Assembly (NCBI GenBank): GCA_031296325.1
Contig: JARLFY010000065.1
Location: 1-50,640, forward strand
Length of the DNA stretch: 50,640 nucleotides
Reading direction: 5' to 3'
DNA from: Acidobacteriaceae bacterium
Lineage (GTDB): Bacteria > Acidobacteriota > Terriglobia > Terriglobales > Acidobacteriaceae
Shown: positions 1 through 16,140 of the stretch, one piece after another
Layout: the number at the start of each line of letters is the position of its first letter
Numbering within the stretch: position 1 is the stretch's first letter
The notes under the pieces: generated by a model
Seen by the model: the letters and a program-made list of their open reading frames with translations, nothing else
Databases searched by the model: none
Told to the model about the DNA's origin: nothing
Position numbers and translations under genes: made by a program

Positions 1-216
1 GCCCTCGCGAACGGCATGTGCGTTATCGAAGCCGAGCAACCGCTCCCCGTCCTCATCATGCAGCGTCAGTGAATAATCCAGCCCGCGCGGTCGCTCCGGC
101 GACACGGGAACCTGCTTTGCAACGAACTTGACCCAACATTTTCCGTCCGCTTCTACGACGAAGGTCTCGCCATCGAGCAGCAAGAGCGTGTCGAGGCTAG
201 GATCACGAATTGTCAC
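1..216 (-). CDS. TumE-like toxin (DUF6516 family), 3' end cut by window
   Basis: The visible 72 codons start with GTG at 214-216 (a TTG lies two codons upstream, then in-frame stops). They read as a small soluble protein beginning MTIRDPSLDTLLLLDGETF and continuing through a WVKFV segment and a YSLTLHDEDGERL segment. This pattern matches, from memory, the TumE toxin family (DUF6516), small proteins usually encoded beside a TumA-type helix-turn-helix antitoxin. The antitoxin would lie beyond the left edge and cannot be seen. The gene runs off the window, so the length and C-terminus are unknown. It is transcribed in the same direction as rpoC but lies beyond the rpoC terminator, so it should have its own promoter. 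Family assignment is by recollection of sequence pattern only. Confidence 0.55.
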   Translation of the reverse strand, partial: MTIRDPSLDTLLLLDGETFVVEADGKCWVKFVAKQVPVSPERPRGLDYSLTLHDEDGERLLGFDNAHAVREG

Positions 217-265
217 TATCAAATATTATCACTGGATGATAACTACGTCAAGAGCGGCAAAGCCG

Positions 266-300
266 AGAAGCAGATTCCCTTCGGGAATGACAAACAAAAA
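266..300. repeat. REP-like repeat family A (short, inverted copy)
   Basis: The stretch contains 'gaagcagattccc' and 'gggaatgacaaac', the reverse complement of the 'gtttgtcattcc...aatctgcttt' element also found near 13681, 14194, 16031 and 18043. The central palindrome is shortened here (cccttcggg). Its T-rich side on the minus strand also serves as the uridine tract of the rpoC terminator. Confidence 0.65.
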
Positions 301-301
301 G

Positions 302-329
302 AAACGGCAGAGCCTAAGCTCTGCCGTTT
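302..329 (-). terminator. Rho-independent terminator of rpoC operon
   Basis: A perfect 12-bp stem (aaacggcagagc / gctctgccgttt) with a 4-nt loop lies 38 bases past the rpoC stop codon. Read on the minus strand it is followed by a T-rich run (tttctttttgttt, partly donated by the neighbouring repeat). This is a textbook intrinsic terminator ending the rplA-rpoC transcript. Confidence 0.9.
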
Positions 330-367
330 GGTTTTGATACGCGAAGCGTCGAGAACGGTACGGAGTG

Positions 368-4558
<4,191 letters not shown>

Positions 4559-4741
4559 GATTTACGTCTCCGTTAAGCAGCGGGTTGGCTGCGGTTGTTC
4601 TTGCATTTCACGCGATGACTTCAGGCGCATCGCGATGCCTCTGGTTCTGGTGCTCTTGCTTGTCTTCAATTGTGGTGTTGCGAGGTTCTGTGTTGCGTGT
4701 CTCTTGTTCCTTGGGCATAAGGCCCGTAAACTTTGGCGGGA

Positions 4742-4763
4742 GTCAGAGGATCTGCCCTCTGAC
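4742..4763 (-). promoter_or_regulatory. Small hairpin between rpoB and rpoC
   Basis: An 8-bp perfect stem (gtcagagg / cctctgac) with a 6-nt loop sits just past the rpoB stop codon, in the 220-base rpoB-rpoC gap. There is no uridine run after it, so full termination is unlikely. It may be an RNA processing or stability element. The rest of the gap holds only the rpoC ribosome binding site. Confidence 0.4.
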
Positions 4764-4778
4764 CCCACCGTGTTTGTC

Positions 4779-9269
<4,491 letters not shown>

Positions 9270-9897
9270 GCTGAGTCTCCTGAAGCTTCTATTCGAGGCC
9301 CTTCAAAGTTCGCTGCTGGAGGATTAGTCCAACTGCGCCTGAAGGGGGAGAGCCGCAATGCAGCTCTCCGGGTTTATTTCAATTGCGCTTGATTCGCCTC
9401 GCCGCCCTCGATGCGGTCTAGCCACTGCGCCTGCTGCTGTTTTCGTCTTGCCAGCCCGGTGGAAAGATTTAACTTTCGCTGAGCTGCGGGAGCTGTTATA
9501 AAGTCCCCGGAAGGTTGATTTCAGGCGCCCCAACCGGGGAACGCAGAAAAGCGCTCACAGGGACAGCACATCCCATGAGCGCAAAGACCGACTTGTGCAC
9601 TATCTCTGTAGCTGAATAAATGCCTGCCACCCTTTGAAGCTCGCCTAGCCTCAAGGTTTTGCTGCCGCTACTGTTCCTGTGTCACCGTGCAGTCCGCCGC
9701 CAGACTCGCAAAGTGGCCGACCCCGTAGCCCGCTCGCGCAGGATAGGCCGGAAGATTTTCCCTGTATACCGATTTCACGTCGAATGGTTGCCGGTTTTTC
9801 CGGAAACGCTGACTGCCTACTAGCACACCAAGGCAGAGGCGGTTCTCCATAGAGAAGAATACCGCGTTCTGCCTCGGAGTGCAAGCCGGTAGGGTAA
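9270..9897. other. Long rplL-rpoB intergenic region without a gene
   Basis: No open reading frame here has family resemblance or good coding signals. The only strong structure is the hairpin at 9828-9877 just after rplL. A weak minus-strand promoter may exist (CTGAAA and TTATAA-like boxes, about 9495-9523), but I would not rely on it. E. coli has an attenuator and an RNase III site in the corresponding gap, so a regulatory leader for rpoBC is the most natural reading. Confidence 0.5.
9828..9877 (-). promoter_or_regulatory. Long hairpin after rplL: candidate attenuator or RNase III site
   Basis: An imperfect stem of about 18 base pairs is formed by ccaaggcaga...gcggttct and its near complement ending in tctgcctcgg. 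It has one G:U pair, a 2-base interior mismatch and a loop of about 8-10 bases. It begins 20 bases after the rplL stop codon. There is no uridine tract directly after it, so partial termination or double-strand cleavage fits better than full termination. Function is inferred from position. Confidence 0.5.
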
Positions 9898-10269
9898 CTA
9901 CTTGATTTCTACAGTCGCAATGCCTTCGAACTTCTTGGCGATGGCTGCTGCATCTTCCTTCGAAACGTTCTCCTTCAACGCCTTCGGTGCGCCGTCAACC
10001 AGATCCTTGGCTTCCTTCAAGCCCAGGGCGGTGACTTCGCGAACGGCCTTGATGGTCGAGATCTTGTTCGCGCCGGCATCCTTCAGGATGACGGTGAACT
10101 CGGTCTTCTCTTCTACGGCTGCGGCTACTGCGCCACCGCCGGCTGCCGGAGCTGCAACGGCCGCTGCTGCCGAGACGCCAAGACGCTCTTCCAGCTTCTT
10201 CACCAACTCCGAAGCCTCGAGAAGGCTAAGCGAAACGATCTGATCTTCCAACTGCTGAATGTCTGCCAT
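9898..10269 (-). CDS. rplL: 50S ribosomal protein L7/L12
   Basis: The 123-residue acidic stalk protein starts [23 protein letters not shown]. It has the usual layout: an N-terminal dimerisation helix pair that binds L10 (residues 1-33), an Ala/Gly-rich hinge (about 35-52), and the C-terminal factor-binding domain starting EKTEFTVIL and containing the KTIKAVRE-like and [13 protein letters not shown] blocks. The ATG at 10267-10269 has an AGGAG site seven bases upstream. A longer in-frame extension upstream has no family support and was not used. It follows rplJ in the operon, giving the L10-(L12)n stalk components together. Confidence 0.97.
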   Translation of the reverse strand: MADIQQLEDQIVSLSLLEASELVKKLEERLGVSAAAAVAAPAAGGGAVAAAVEEKTEFTVILKDAGANKISTIKAVREVTALGLKEAKDLVDGAPKALKENVSKEDAAAIAKKFEGIATVEIK

Positions 10270-10412
10270 GTTATTTCTCCTAAAAAATTTATCTTGCAAA
10301 ACTTTTGTACTGCCCATTACTCGCCCGAAGCCAAACCCCTCTTCGGTTGCCCCAGTTCCACCGGGTTTCCGTTGCGCCCAGACAAGCGCACCCGACGGAA
10401 CGAAGCGAAATT

Positions 10413-11039
10413 TTACGCCTCTGTCGCAGGTGCTTCCGCAGCAACCTCTGCCGCAGGAGCTTCCGCCACAACCTCAGCCGGAGCGGCTTCGACCGCCGGA
10501 GCCGCAGCCCCGCCGAACTTGCCCTTCTCCACGCCCTGGTTGATGACGACCGCCAGATCGCGCCCTGTAGCGTTGATGACCGTAGCCAAACGCTGTGCAG
10601 GAGACTGGATCAGGAACAGCAGCTTCGAGAACAGCTCTTCCTTGCCCGGCATGGTGGCCAGAGCCTTGATCTCGTCGACCGAGATCACCTTGCCCTCAAC
10701 GATTCCCAGCTTGAAGGTAAAGAACTCGGCGTTGTCCTTGACAAACCCAGCCAGCGCCTTGGCCAGCGCCACCGGATCGCCCGACGTGTACGCAACCGAC
10801 GAGACACCCTTGAGACCCAGCAATGCGGCCTCGATCTGGGTTCCCTGTCCGGCGCGTGCGGCCAGCTTGTTCTTGACCACGTGATAGCTTCCGCCGGCCT
10901 CGCGAACCGCCTTGCGCAGCGCGTTGTCCTTCTCTGCGGTCAATCCGGCGAACGTGCCGACGATGGCCGAGGTCGAGTGTTCGAGCTCGCCTGCGAGCAC
11001 CGTCACCTTCTCCGTCTTCTTTGCTCTAGTCAATGGCAT
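10413..11039 (-). CDS. rplJ: 50S ribosomal protein L10
   Basis: The 208-residue protein starts [19 protein letters not shown]. The body matches L10, the base of the ribosomal stalk: an RNA-binding N-terminal domain with [13 protein letters not shown], followed by the helical region that carries L7/L12 dimers. It is longer than the usual 165-175 residues because the C-terminus is extended by an Ala/Pro/Glu/Val-rich tail (about residues 175-208) made of near repeats such as [20 protein letters not shown]. This low-complexity tail is probably flexible. The gene sits between rplA and rplL, 143 bases before rplL. Confidence 0.97.
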   Translation of the reverse strand: MPLTRAKKTEKVTVLAGELEHSTSAIVGTFAGLTAEKDNALRKAVREAGGSYHVVKNKLAARAGQGTQIEAALLGLKGVSSVAYTSGDPVALAKALAGFVKDNAEFFTFKLGIVEGKVISVDEIKALATMPGKEELFSKLLFLIQSPAQRLATVINATGRDLAVVINQGVEKGKFGGAAAPAVEAAPAEVVAEAPAAEVAAEAPATEA

Positions 11040-11115
11040 AACAGAATCCTCTTTTGCTTTCGCTCACTCGCCCCTCGCTCACGCGTCAGATCGAGCCTGT
11101 TTCTTTAGAGTGCGA

Positions 11116-11826
11116 CTAAACCTTGCCAGCAAGATCCAACACGGACGAGTCCAGCGGAACGCCGGGACCCATCGAAGAGCTGATAAACATCCCCTTGACG
11201 TACTTGCCCTTGGCCGCCGAAGGCTTGGCCTTCAACACCGAGCTAATCACCGTCATGGCGTTATCCACCAGCTTCTGCGCGTCGAACGAAACCTTACCCA
11301 CGGGAACGTGAACCAGCGCGGTCTTATCCGTGCGGAACTCGACCTTACCAGCCTTGATCTCCTTGATCGCCGAGACAACGTCGGTGGTCACGGTTCCGGT
11401 CTTGGGATTCGGCATCAGGCCCTTGGGTCCGAGAACCTTGCCCAAACGTCCGACCGACTTCATCATGTCCGGGGTCGAAATCAGAGCGTCGAAGGCGGTC
11501 CAGCCCTCTTTCTGAATCTTCTCAACCAGCTCTTCGCCGCCGGCAAACTCGGCTCCGGCAGCCAACGCATCGGCAACCTTGTCGCCCGAGGCGATGACCG
11601 CGACGATCTTGGTCTTGCCCAGTCCGTGCGGCAACACGACGGTTCCGCGCACCATCTGGTCGGCGTGCTTGGGATCAACGCCCAAACGCATCGTCAGATC
11701 GACGGTCTCGTCGAACTTCGCAAACTTGGCTTTTTGAATGAGTGGTACCGCATCGATCAGGGTGTATGGACGGGGCTCTACGAGCGCACGCGCCTTCACC
11801 ACATTCTTGGACAGCTTCTTTGCCAT
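11116..11826 (-). CDS. rplA: 50S ribosomal protein L1
   Basis: The 236-residue protein starts [16 protein letters not shown] and contains the L1 landmarks [28 protein letters not shown] and [10 protein letters not shown]1 binds 23S rRNA at the mobile stalk and, in many bacteria, represses its own operon mRNA. The ATG at 11824-11826 is preceded by GAGGGAAG; an in-frame extension further upstream is not supported by the family. This is the first gene of the visible operon. The usual upstream partner rplK, and nusG/secE, are not here: the next 868 bases carry no gene and the following gene is on the other strand. Confidence 0.97.
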   Translation of the reverse strand: MAKKLSKNVVKARALVEPRPYTLIDAVPLIQKAKFAKFDETVDLTMRLGVDPKHADQMVRGTVVLPHGLGKTKIVAVIASGDKVADALAAGAEFAGGEELVEKIQKEGWTAFDALISTPDMMKSVGRLGKVLGPKGLMPNPKTGTVTTDVVSAIKEIKAGKVEFRTDKTALVHVPVGKVSFDAQKLVDNAMTVISSVLKAKPSAAKGKYVKGMFISSSMGPGVPLDSSVLDLAGKV

Positions 11827-11964
11827 TCTTCCCTCGTCTCCCACCGTGCGAACCCTTGCAGCGTCCCCGTTCCGCGCGACCAACCTCGCCGCCCGTCCCG
11901 CATCCCCTGAACCCGTCCGACAACTGCCTTGCAACTCTGCCGGAAGAATCGTTCGACCGTGGTA

Positions 11965-11992
11965 ATTGTGACTGGCCCCAACCTAAAGTCAA
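11965..11992 (-). promoter_or_regulatory. Possible sigma-70 promoter of the rplA operon
   Basis: On the minus strand a TTGACT box (11987-11992) is followed after 16 bases by CACAAT (11965-11970; 4 of 6 consensus matches). This would give a leader of about 130 bases before rplA, enough for an L1 autoregulatory site. Based on box matching only. Confidence 0.35.
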
Positions 11993-12090
11993 GGCACTCG
12001 TACAAGTATGCCGGAAACCAGGATTTTCGTCAACGAGCAGCCTACTCAACCTCAACCCATCATCGCGTCATCTTATAAAGCGCATCAATC

Positions 12091-12120
12091 AGCGCCAAAG
12101 GCGCGACCTATACCGAGGCC
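12091..12120. repeat. Dispersed repeat family D copy
   Basis: The words agcgccaaaggcgcgac and ctataccgagg match, in reverse complement, parts of the repeats at 50411-50500 ('atataggtcgggcc', 'gcgcctttggcgct'). They also match the words at 13911-13940 and 20300-20330. The centre (gcgccaaaggcgc) is itself a small palindrome. Confidence 0.55.
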
Positions 12121-12393
12121 CTATGTACACAGCCCAAATCCTCGCCAGCACTGAATCAAACCCAGCGACCGGGCCGGAGCCTTGGTCGGTTTTTCAAATG
12201 AAATCCCCCTGTTCACAGGGACAACGCGGATAAAAAGCGCTCACATAAACCACGCAAAAAACCAGCATATCCACGTGTCAAGTCCCCGCACTTCTTTTTC
12301 TCAGCATAAACTACATAACATCAGCATCTTACGGCAAACAGTCAAGTGGCATTTTAGTTCATCCCCAGATCGTATAATTAAGTTAACAGATGT

Positions 12394-12437
12394 AGAACAA
12401 GAAAGGCCCGGCGATTGCGTCGGGCCTTTCTTGTTCT
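12394..12437. terminator. Strong 17-bp stem-loop in gene-free region
   Basis: A perfect inverted repeat agaacaagaaaggcccg / cgggcctttcttgttct has a 10-base loop. The outer stem is A/T-rich (aagaaagg...cctttctt), the form of an intrinsic terminator working in either direction. No gene ends here: rplA starts 570 bases to the left on the minus strand, and the diguanylate cyclase starts 258 bases to the right on the plus strand. A TATAAT box at 12373-12378 lies just upstream on the plus strand. Confidence 0.75.
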
Positions 12438-12694
12438 CGAATCTAAACGCAGGGAGTCAATACGGATAAATATATACCCTTCCGTATATACGAAGATGCA
12501 ACACCCGTGTAATCAGAAATATAAGTAATATATACCCCGGGGGTATCGGCTATGGGTAGAGGATTTGAGATCTGGGCTACACGCCGGTTCCGGATTGGCT
12601 ATTCCACGCAGGAACAGTACAATTCAGGGAAGACGGATGATTCAACGAAGATTCCAATCGAATTCCATTCTGCCCAGGAAAGCCAGAAAAACGA

Positions 12695-13603
12695 ATGATT
12701 GAGACCGACACCAGCTTCTATAAAGGATTGCTGGATCACATGAGCGATGGCGTGTACTTTGTGGATCGGAATCGACAGATTCTGTATTGGAACGAGGGAG
12801 CCTATCGCCTGTCGGGATACAAATCCAAGGAGATGCTGGGCAAGTTCTGTCAGGACGACATCCTGTGCCACATCGATGCTACGGGGCGTCGGCTGTGTCA
12901 GGACGGCTGTCCTTTATCGGCAACCGTCGAAACCGGGGAATCGAGCGAGGCCAAGGTCTTCTTGCGGCATAAGCAGGGGCGACGCGTTCCCGTGCACGTG
13001 CGTGTGCAGGCCATTCGCGACACCGCCGGCAGCGTGGTCGGGGCGGTCGAGATCTTCAGCGACGATTCGGCCCATTACGAGGCGCATCGCAAGGTCGCGG
13101 CGCTCGAGCGGCTGGCCTTTCTCGACCAGCTCACGCAGTTGCCCAACCGCCGTTTTGTGGAGATGTCGCTGCGTACCGCGCTGACCGAATATCAGGTTCA
13201 CAACGACCCTTTCGGATTGCTGGTGATTGATCTCGATCAGTTCAAGGAGATCAACGACTCTTTCGGTCACCTCATTGGAGACTTTGCCTTGCAGGAAGTG
13301 GCGAAGACCTTGACGGGATCGCTCCGCCCCACGGACGTCGTCGCGCGCTGGGGTGGCGACGAGTTCATCGCCATTATCCGCAACATGAATCAGGAACTTC
13401 TGAAAGAGCTGGCAGAACGATGCGTCACTATGGTGGGGCAAACGTCGTTCCCCAGCGGCGACGGCAGAACCGTAGCCCTGTCGGTCTCGGTTGGCGGCAC
13501 ACTCTCCCGCCCCAGCGAGACCATCGAAAAGTTCATCAACGAAGCTGACGAAAGAATGTACAGCAGCAAAACCAACGGACGGAACCGCGCAACAACGGAA
13601 TAG
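12695..13603 (+). CDS. PAS-GGDEF diguanylate cyclase
   Basis: The 302-residue cytoplasmic protein should make cyclic di-GMP from two GTP. A single PAS sensor domain (about residues 7-125) is followed by a GGDEF domain. The active-site motif is intact (GGDEF at 220-224). An inhibitory-site RxxD (RPTD) lies at the expected distance before it, so product feedback inhibition is likely. The PAS domain contains four closely placed cysteines (C52, C58, C68, C72) in a loop with a histidine, which could bind metal or sense redox state. There are no transmembrane segments or signal peptide. The gene stands alone, with a purine-rich AGGAAAG site upstream of the ATG and no effector or kinase next to it. 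Confidence 0.9.
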   Translation: MIETDTSFYKGLLDHMSDGVYFVDRNRQILYWNEGAYRLSGYKSKEMLGKFCQDDILCHIDATGRRLCQDGCPLSATVETGESSEAKVFLRHKQGRRVPVHVRVQAIRDTAGSVVGAVEIFSDDSAHYEAHRKVAALERLAFLDQLTQLPNRRFVEMSLRTALTEYQVHNDPFGLLVIDLDQFKEINDSFGHLIGDFALQEVAKTLTGSLRPTDVVARWGGDEFIAIIRNMNQELLKELAERCVTMVGQTSFPSGDGRTVALSVSVGGTLSRPSETIEKFINEADERMYSSKTNGRNRATTE

Positions 13604-13680
13604 CGCCAAACCAGCAGCAAGCGTTGAGCTGAACTGCTCCTACGGATCAGACTAGCGATTTCTTAATTGCTATAGACCGC

Positions 13681-13745
13681 TTTGTTTGTCATTCCGCAGC
13701 CTTTTTTTGTCATTCCGCAGCGCAGCGGAGGAATCTGCTTTTCTC
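13681..13745 (+). repeat. REP-like repeat family A (one partial and one full copy in tandem)
   Basis: The word tttgtcattccgcag occurs twice (13684-13699 and 13707-13720). The second copy continues into cgcagcggaggaatctgctttt. The core ccgcagcgcagcgg is a short palindrome. The preceding text (attgctatagaccg) is also shared with the copy at 16031. Confidence 0.8.
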
Positions 13746-13796
13746 GTTGTGCCACGGTCTACACCATTAGACGAAGGGGCTTAGGAAGAAAAGATG

Positions 13797-13840
13797 CCGG
13801 GTGCCCCATCCATCGCAGCAACATCGCGATGGGTGGGATG
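13797..13840 (+). repeat. Palindromic repeat family B
   Basis: The arms ccatccatcgc and gcgatgggtgg flank an 8-base loop, with outer words gccgggtgcc and gatg. The same element is seen inverted at 14133-14181, inside the murQ coding region at 24139-24173, and as a decayed copy at 32776-32815. Confidence 0.75.
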
Positions 13841-14132
13841 AATACCGCTCGCACCACGAGCCGTTGCCGTTTCTGTTGTACTTGCCGTTGTCTTTGCTTT
13901 TGCATTTGCCTGGCAAGGGCCAAAGGCCCGTCCTATACCAGCGCCTAGGAAATCGTCCCATCCAATCCCAGCGGGCTGAAGGCCTGCGCTATAGCTTTTT
14001 GCGGATCGAAACGCCTGAGCCAGCTATATTATCGATACGGCATAGACCTACGGCTCAGGTTAGGAAGGGTCTTTAGCTCTTGCTAGAGAACGGCAACAGC
14101 AAGAACAACAGCTCTTGGTGCGAGCTATTTTG

Positions 14133-14181
14133 CATCCCACCCATCGCGTGAGACAAAGGCGCGATGGATGGGGCACCCGGC
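14133..14181 (-). repeat. Palindromic repeat family B (inverted copy)
   Basis: The arms cccacccatcgcg and cgcgatggatggg are separated by about 11 bases (tgagacaaagg), followed by gcacccggc. This is the reverse-complement partner of the copy at 13797-13840. Confidence 0.75.
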
Positions 14182-14193
14182 TGATCTCAAGTT

Positions 14194-14237
14194 AAAGCAA
14201 AATCCTCCGCTTCGCTGCGGAATGACAAACAAAAGGC
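14194..14237 (-). repeat. REP-like repeat family A (inverted copy)
   Basis: The segment reads aaagcaaaatcctccgc, ttcgctgcgg, aatgacaaacaaaag, the reverse complement of the element at 13702-13745. It lies immediately downstream of phosphoglucomutase on its coding strand and ends 33 bases before the pgm stop codon. Confidence 0.8.
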
Positions 14238-14270
14238 AGCGCAATGGTAAATCATAAAAGGACTGCGCGG

Positions 14271-15971
14271 TCAGGCGATGGCCGAGTTTACCAGGGCTTT
14301 GGCTTCGGTTTGGATTTGGGTTAGGTGGGGCTGGCCGTTGAAGCTTTCGGCGTAGATCTTGTAGACGTCTTCGGTGCCGCTCGGGCGGGCGGCGAACCAG
14401 CCGTTTTCGGTCGTCACCTTCAAGCCGCCGATGGAGGCGTGGTTGCCGGGAGCCTCGGTCAGGATTGATGTGATTGCCTCGCCGGCGAGCGTTGTCGCGG
14501 TGACCTGCTTGGGCGAGAGCTTGCCTAGCTTGGATTTCTGCTCCGGTGTGGCGGCGGCGTCGATGCGCTGGTAGACGGGCGAGCCGTACTTCGCTGTGAG
14601 TTCGCCGTAGAGTTGGCCGGGATCTTTGCCGGTCACGGCGGTCATCTCTGCCGCGAGTAGTCCCATGATTAAGCCGTCTTTATCGGTTGTCCAGACGCTG
14701 CCGCCGCGGCGCAGGAAGCTGGCTCCGGCGGACTCTTCGCCGACGAAGCCGAGCGAGCCATCGATCAGGCCGTCTACAAACCACTTGAAGCCGACCGGAA
14801 CTTCCAGCATGGGCCGACCCAGCCCCTTGGCCACGCGGTCGATGATCGACGAGGAGACCAGCGTCTTGCCGATTCCAACGTTGGCTCCCCAGCCGGGGCG
14901 ATGGGTGAAGAGGTACTGGATCGCCGTAGCGAGGTAGTGGTTCGGATTGAGCAGGCCCGTGCTGCGCGTGACGATGCCGTGGCGATCATGATCGGTGTCG
15001 CAGGCCCAGGCCACGTCGAACTTGTCCTTATTCGCAATCATCGACGCCATCGCAAAGGGCGACGAGCAGTCCATGCGGATGCGCGCGTCCCAGTCCAGCG
15101 TCATGAAGCGGAAGGTAGGATCGACATAGGGGTTCAGAATCTCGATGGCCAGCTTGTACTTCTCGGCGATGCGCGGCCAGTAGTAGACGCCTGCGCCGCC
15201 CAACGGATCGACCGCCAGCTTCAGCGTGCTTCCGGCCAGCGGAGCGAAGTCGATGACGTTGGCCAGGTCGTCGACGTAGGCCGTGATGTAGTCGTGGCGA
15301 CGCGTGGTGGAGACGGTGAGCGCGATGGCGTAGGGGATGCGCTTGACGCCGATCATCCCCTTGGCGATGAGGTCGTTGGCGCGGTTCTCGATCCACTTGG
15401 TGACAGCGGTATCGGCGGGGCCGCCGTTGGGAGGGTTGTACTTGAAGCCGCCGTCCTCGGGAGGATTGTGCGAGGGCGTGATGACGATGCCGTCGGCCCA
15501 TTGCTTCGAGCCGTCTCTCGACCCGCTCGCAAGCTCGTCCTGCGAGGGCGTTTTGCCGCCGTTGAGCTTGGCGTTGTAGGCCAGAATGGCGTGGGAGAGC
15601 GCGGGAGTGGGCGTGTAGGATAGCTGGTCGTCCACCATCAGGTCGATGTGGTTGGCGGCGAGAACTTCCAGCGCCGTAGCGAAGGCTGGCTCGGAGAGGG
15701 CGTGCGTGTCCGTCGCCAGAAAGAGCGGGCCGGAGATGTGGTTGGAGCGGCGATAGTCCGCAATGGCCTGGCTGATGGCGGCGATGTGGTCGTCATTAAA
15801 CGAAGCGGCAAAGGCCGAACCGCGATGGCCCGAGGTTCCGAAGGCCACGCGCTGCGCGGGAACGTCTGGATCGGGATGCAGCGTGTAGTAGGCGGTGATG
15901 AGGCGCGAGACGTTGACCAGAGTGTCAGGGGTGGGTCGAGTTCCAGGCTGATTGAACTTTTCGTTGGACAT
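14271..15971 (-). CDS. pgm: Phosphoglucomutase (alpha-D-glucose phosphate-specific)
   Basis: The 566-residue enzyme interconverts glucose 1-phosphate and glucose 6-phosphate in the cytoplasm, linking glycogen, trehalose and nucleotide-sugar synthesis to glycolysis. All four family loops are visible: the phosphoserine loop TPSHNPP (Ser167), the magnesium loop DTDHDRHG (about residues 328-335), the sugar loop GEESAGAS and the phosphate loop RPSGTE near the C-terminus. The N-terminal GTSGHRG block at 45-51 is typical of the bacterial Pgm type. A polar stretch around residues 136-158, just before the catalytic loop, looks like a small lineage insertion. The ATG is preceded by GGAGGCAC. It follows the flavoprotein gene at 16141-17862 on the same strand; the 169-base gap carries a family A repeat. 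Confidence 0.95.
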   Translation of the reverse strand: MSNEKFNQPGTRPTPDTLVNVSRLITAYYTLHPDPDVPAQRVAFGTSGHRGSAFAASFNDDHIAAISQAIADYRRSNHISGPLFLATDTHALSEPAFATALEVLAANHIDLMVDDQLSYTPTPALSHAILAYNAKLNGGKTPSQDELASGSRDGSKQWADGIVITPSHNPPEDGGFKYNPPNGGPADTAVTKWIENRANDLIAKGMIGVKRIPYAIALTVSTTRRHDYITAYVDDLANVIDFAPLAGSTLKLAVDPLGGAGVYYWPRIAEKYKLAIEILNPYVDPTFRFMTLDWDARIRMDCSSPFAMASMIANKDKFDVAWACDTDHDRHGIVTRSTGLLNPNHYLATAIQYLFTHRPGWGANVGIGKTLVSSSIIDRVAKGLGRPMLEVPVGFKWFVDGLIDGSLGFVGEESAGASFLRRGGSVWTTDKDGLIMGLLAAEMTAVTGKDPGQLYGELTAKYGSPVYQRIDAAATPEQKSKLGKLSPKQVTATTLAGEAITSILTEAPGNHASIGGLKVTTENGWFAARPSGTEDVYKIYAESFNGQPHLTQIQTEAKALVNSAIA

Positions 15972-16030
15972 GATCTTGTGCCTCCGCGCGGGGTGGATTG
16001 TACTTTTAGAGTAATTCCTGAATTACTGTA

Positions 16031-16078
16031 GACCGATTTATTTGTCATTCCGCAGCAAAGCGGAGGAATCTGCTTTTG
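16031..16078 (+). repeat. REP-like repeat family A
   Basis: The copy reads gaccgatttatttgtc, attccgcagcaaagcgg, aggaatctgctttt, and the preceding aattactgta is also shared with the copy at 13681. It lies in the gap between the flavoprotein gene and pgm. Confidence 0.8.
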
Positions 16079-16140
16079 CTCGCTCCACAACCGAATATGC
16101 ACTAGTCTAGGAGATGCGGGGCTAGCGCGAATGAATCGGG

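Larger units (their letters stand above)
11827..12694. other. Gene-free region between rplA and the GGDEF gene
   Basis: This is a divergent intergenic region of 868 bases with no reading frame resembling a protein family; in particular rplK is absent. It holds a possible rplA promoter (11965-11992), a repeat of family D (12091-12120), a TATAAT box at 12373-12378 followed by a strong stem-loop (12394-12437), and an AT-rich stretch (about 12460-12560). The AT-rich stretch contains two short palindromes: cgtatatacg near 12484-12493 and ataccccgggggtat near 12531-12545. Confidence 0.6.
13604..14270. other. Mirror-image repeat cluster, no gene
   Basis: This 667-base gap between the cyclase and phosphoglucomutase genes is built of repeat pieces placed symmetrically. 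Family A is at both ends (13681-13745 and, inverted, 14194-14237). Inside these is palindromic family B (13797-13840 and, inverted, 14133-14181). Inside those is a short word around ctcgcaccacgag (13848-13860) mirrored at about 14112-14125, next to purine/pyrimidine-biased stretches (13861-13905, 14085-14115). The centre (13911-14075) holds family D words. Short plus-strand frames here have no support as genes. Confidence 0.7.

Noticed and set aside
9651..9884. Small reading frames in the rplL-rpoB gap
   Set aside because: There is no ribosome site, no family resemblance, and they overlap the hairpin at 9828-9877.
11742..12233. Plus-strand frame opposite the start of rplA and in the gap
   Set aside because: It overlaps rplA, is Pro/Ser/Arg-rich, and has no conserved pattern.
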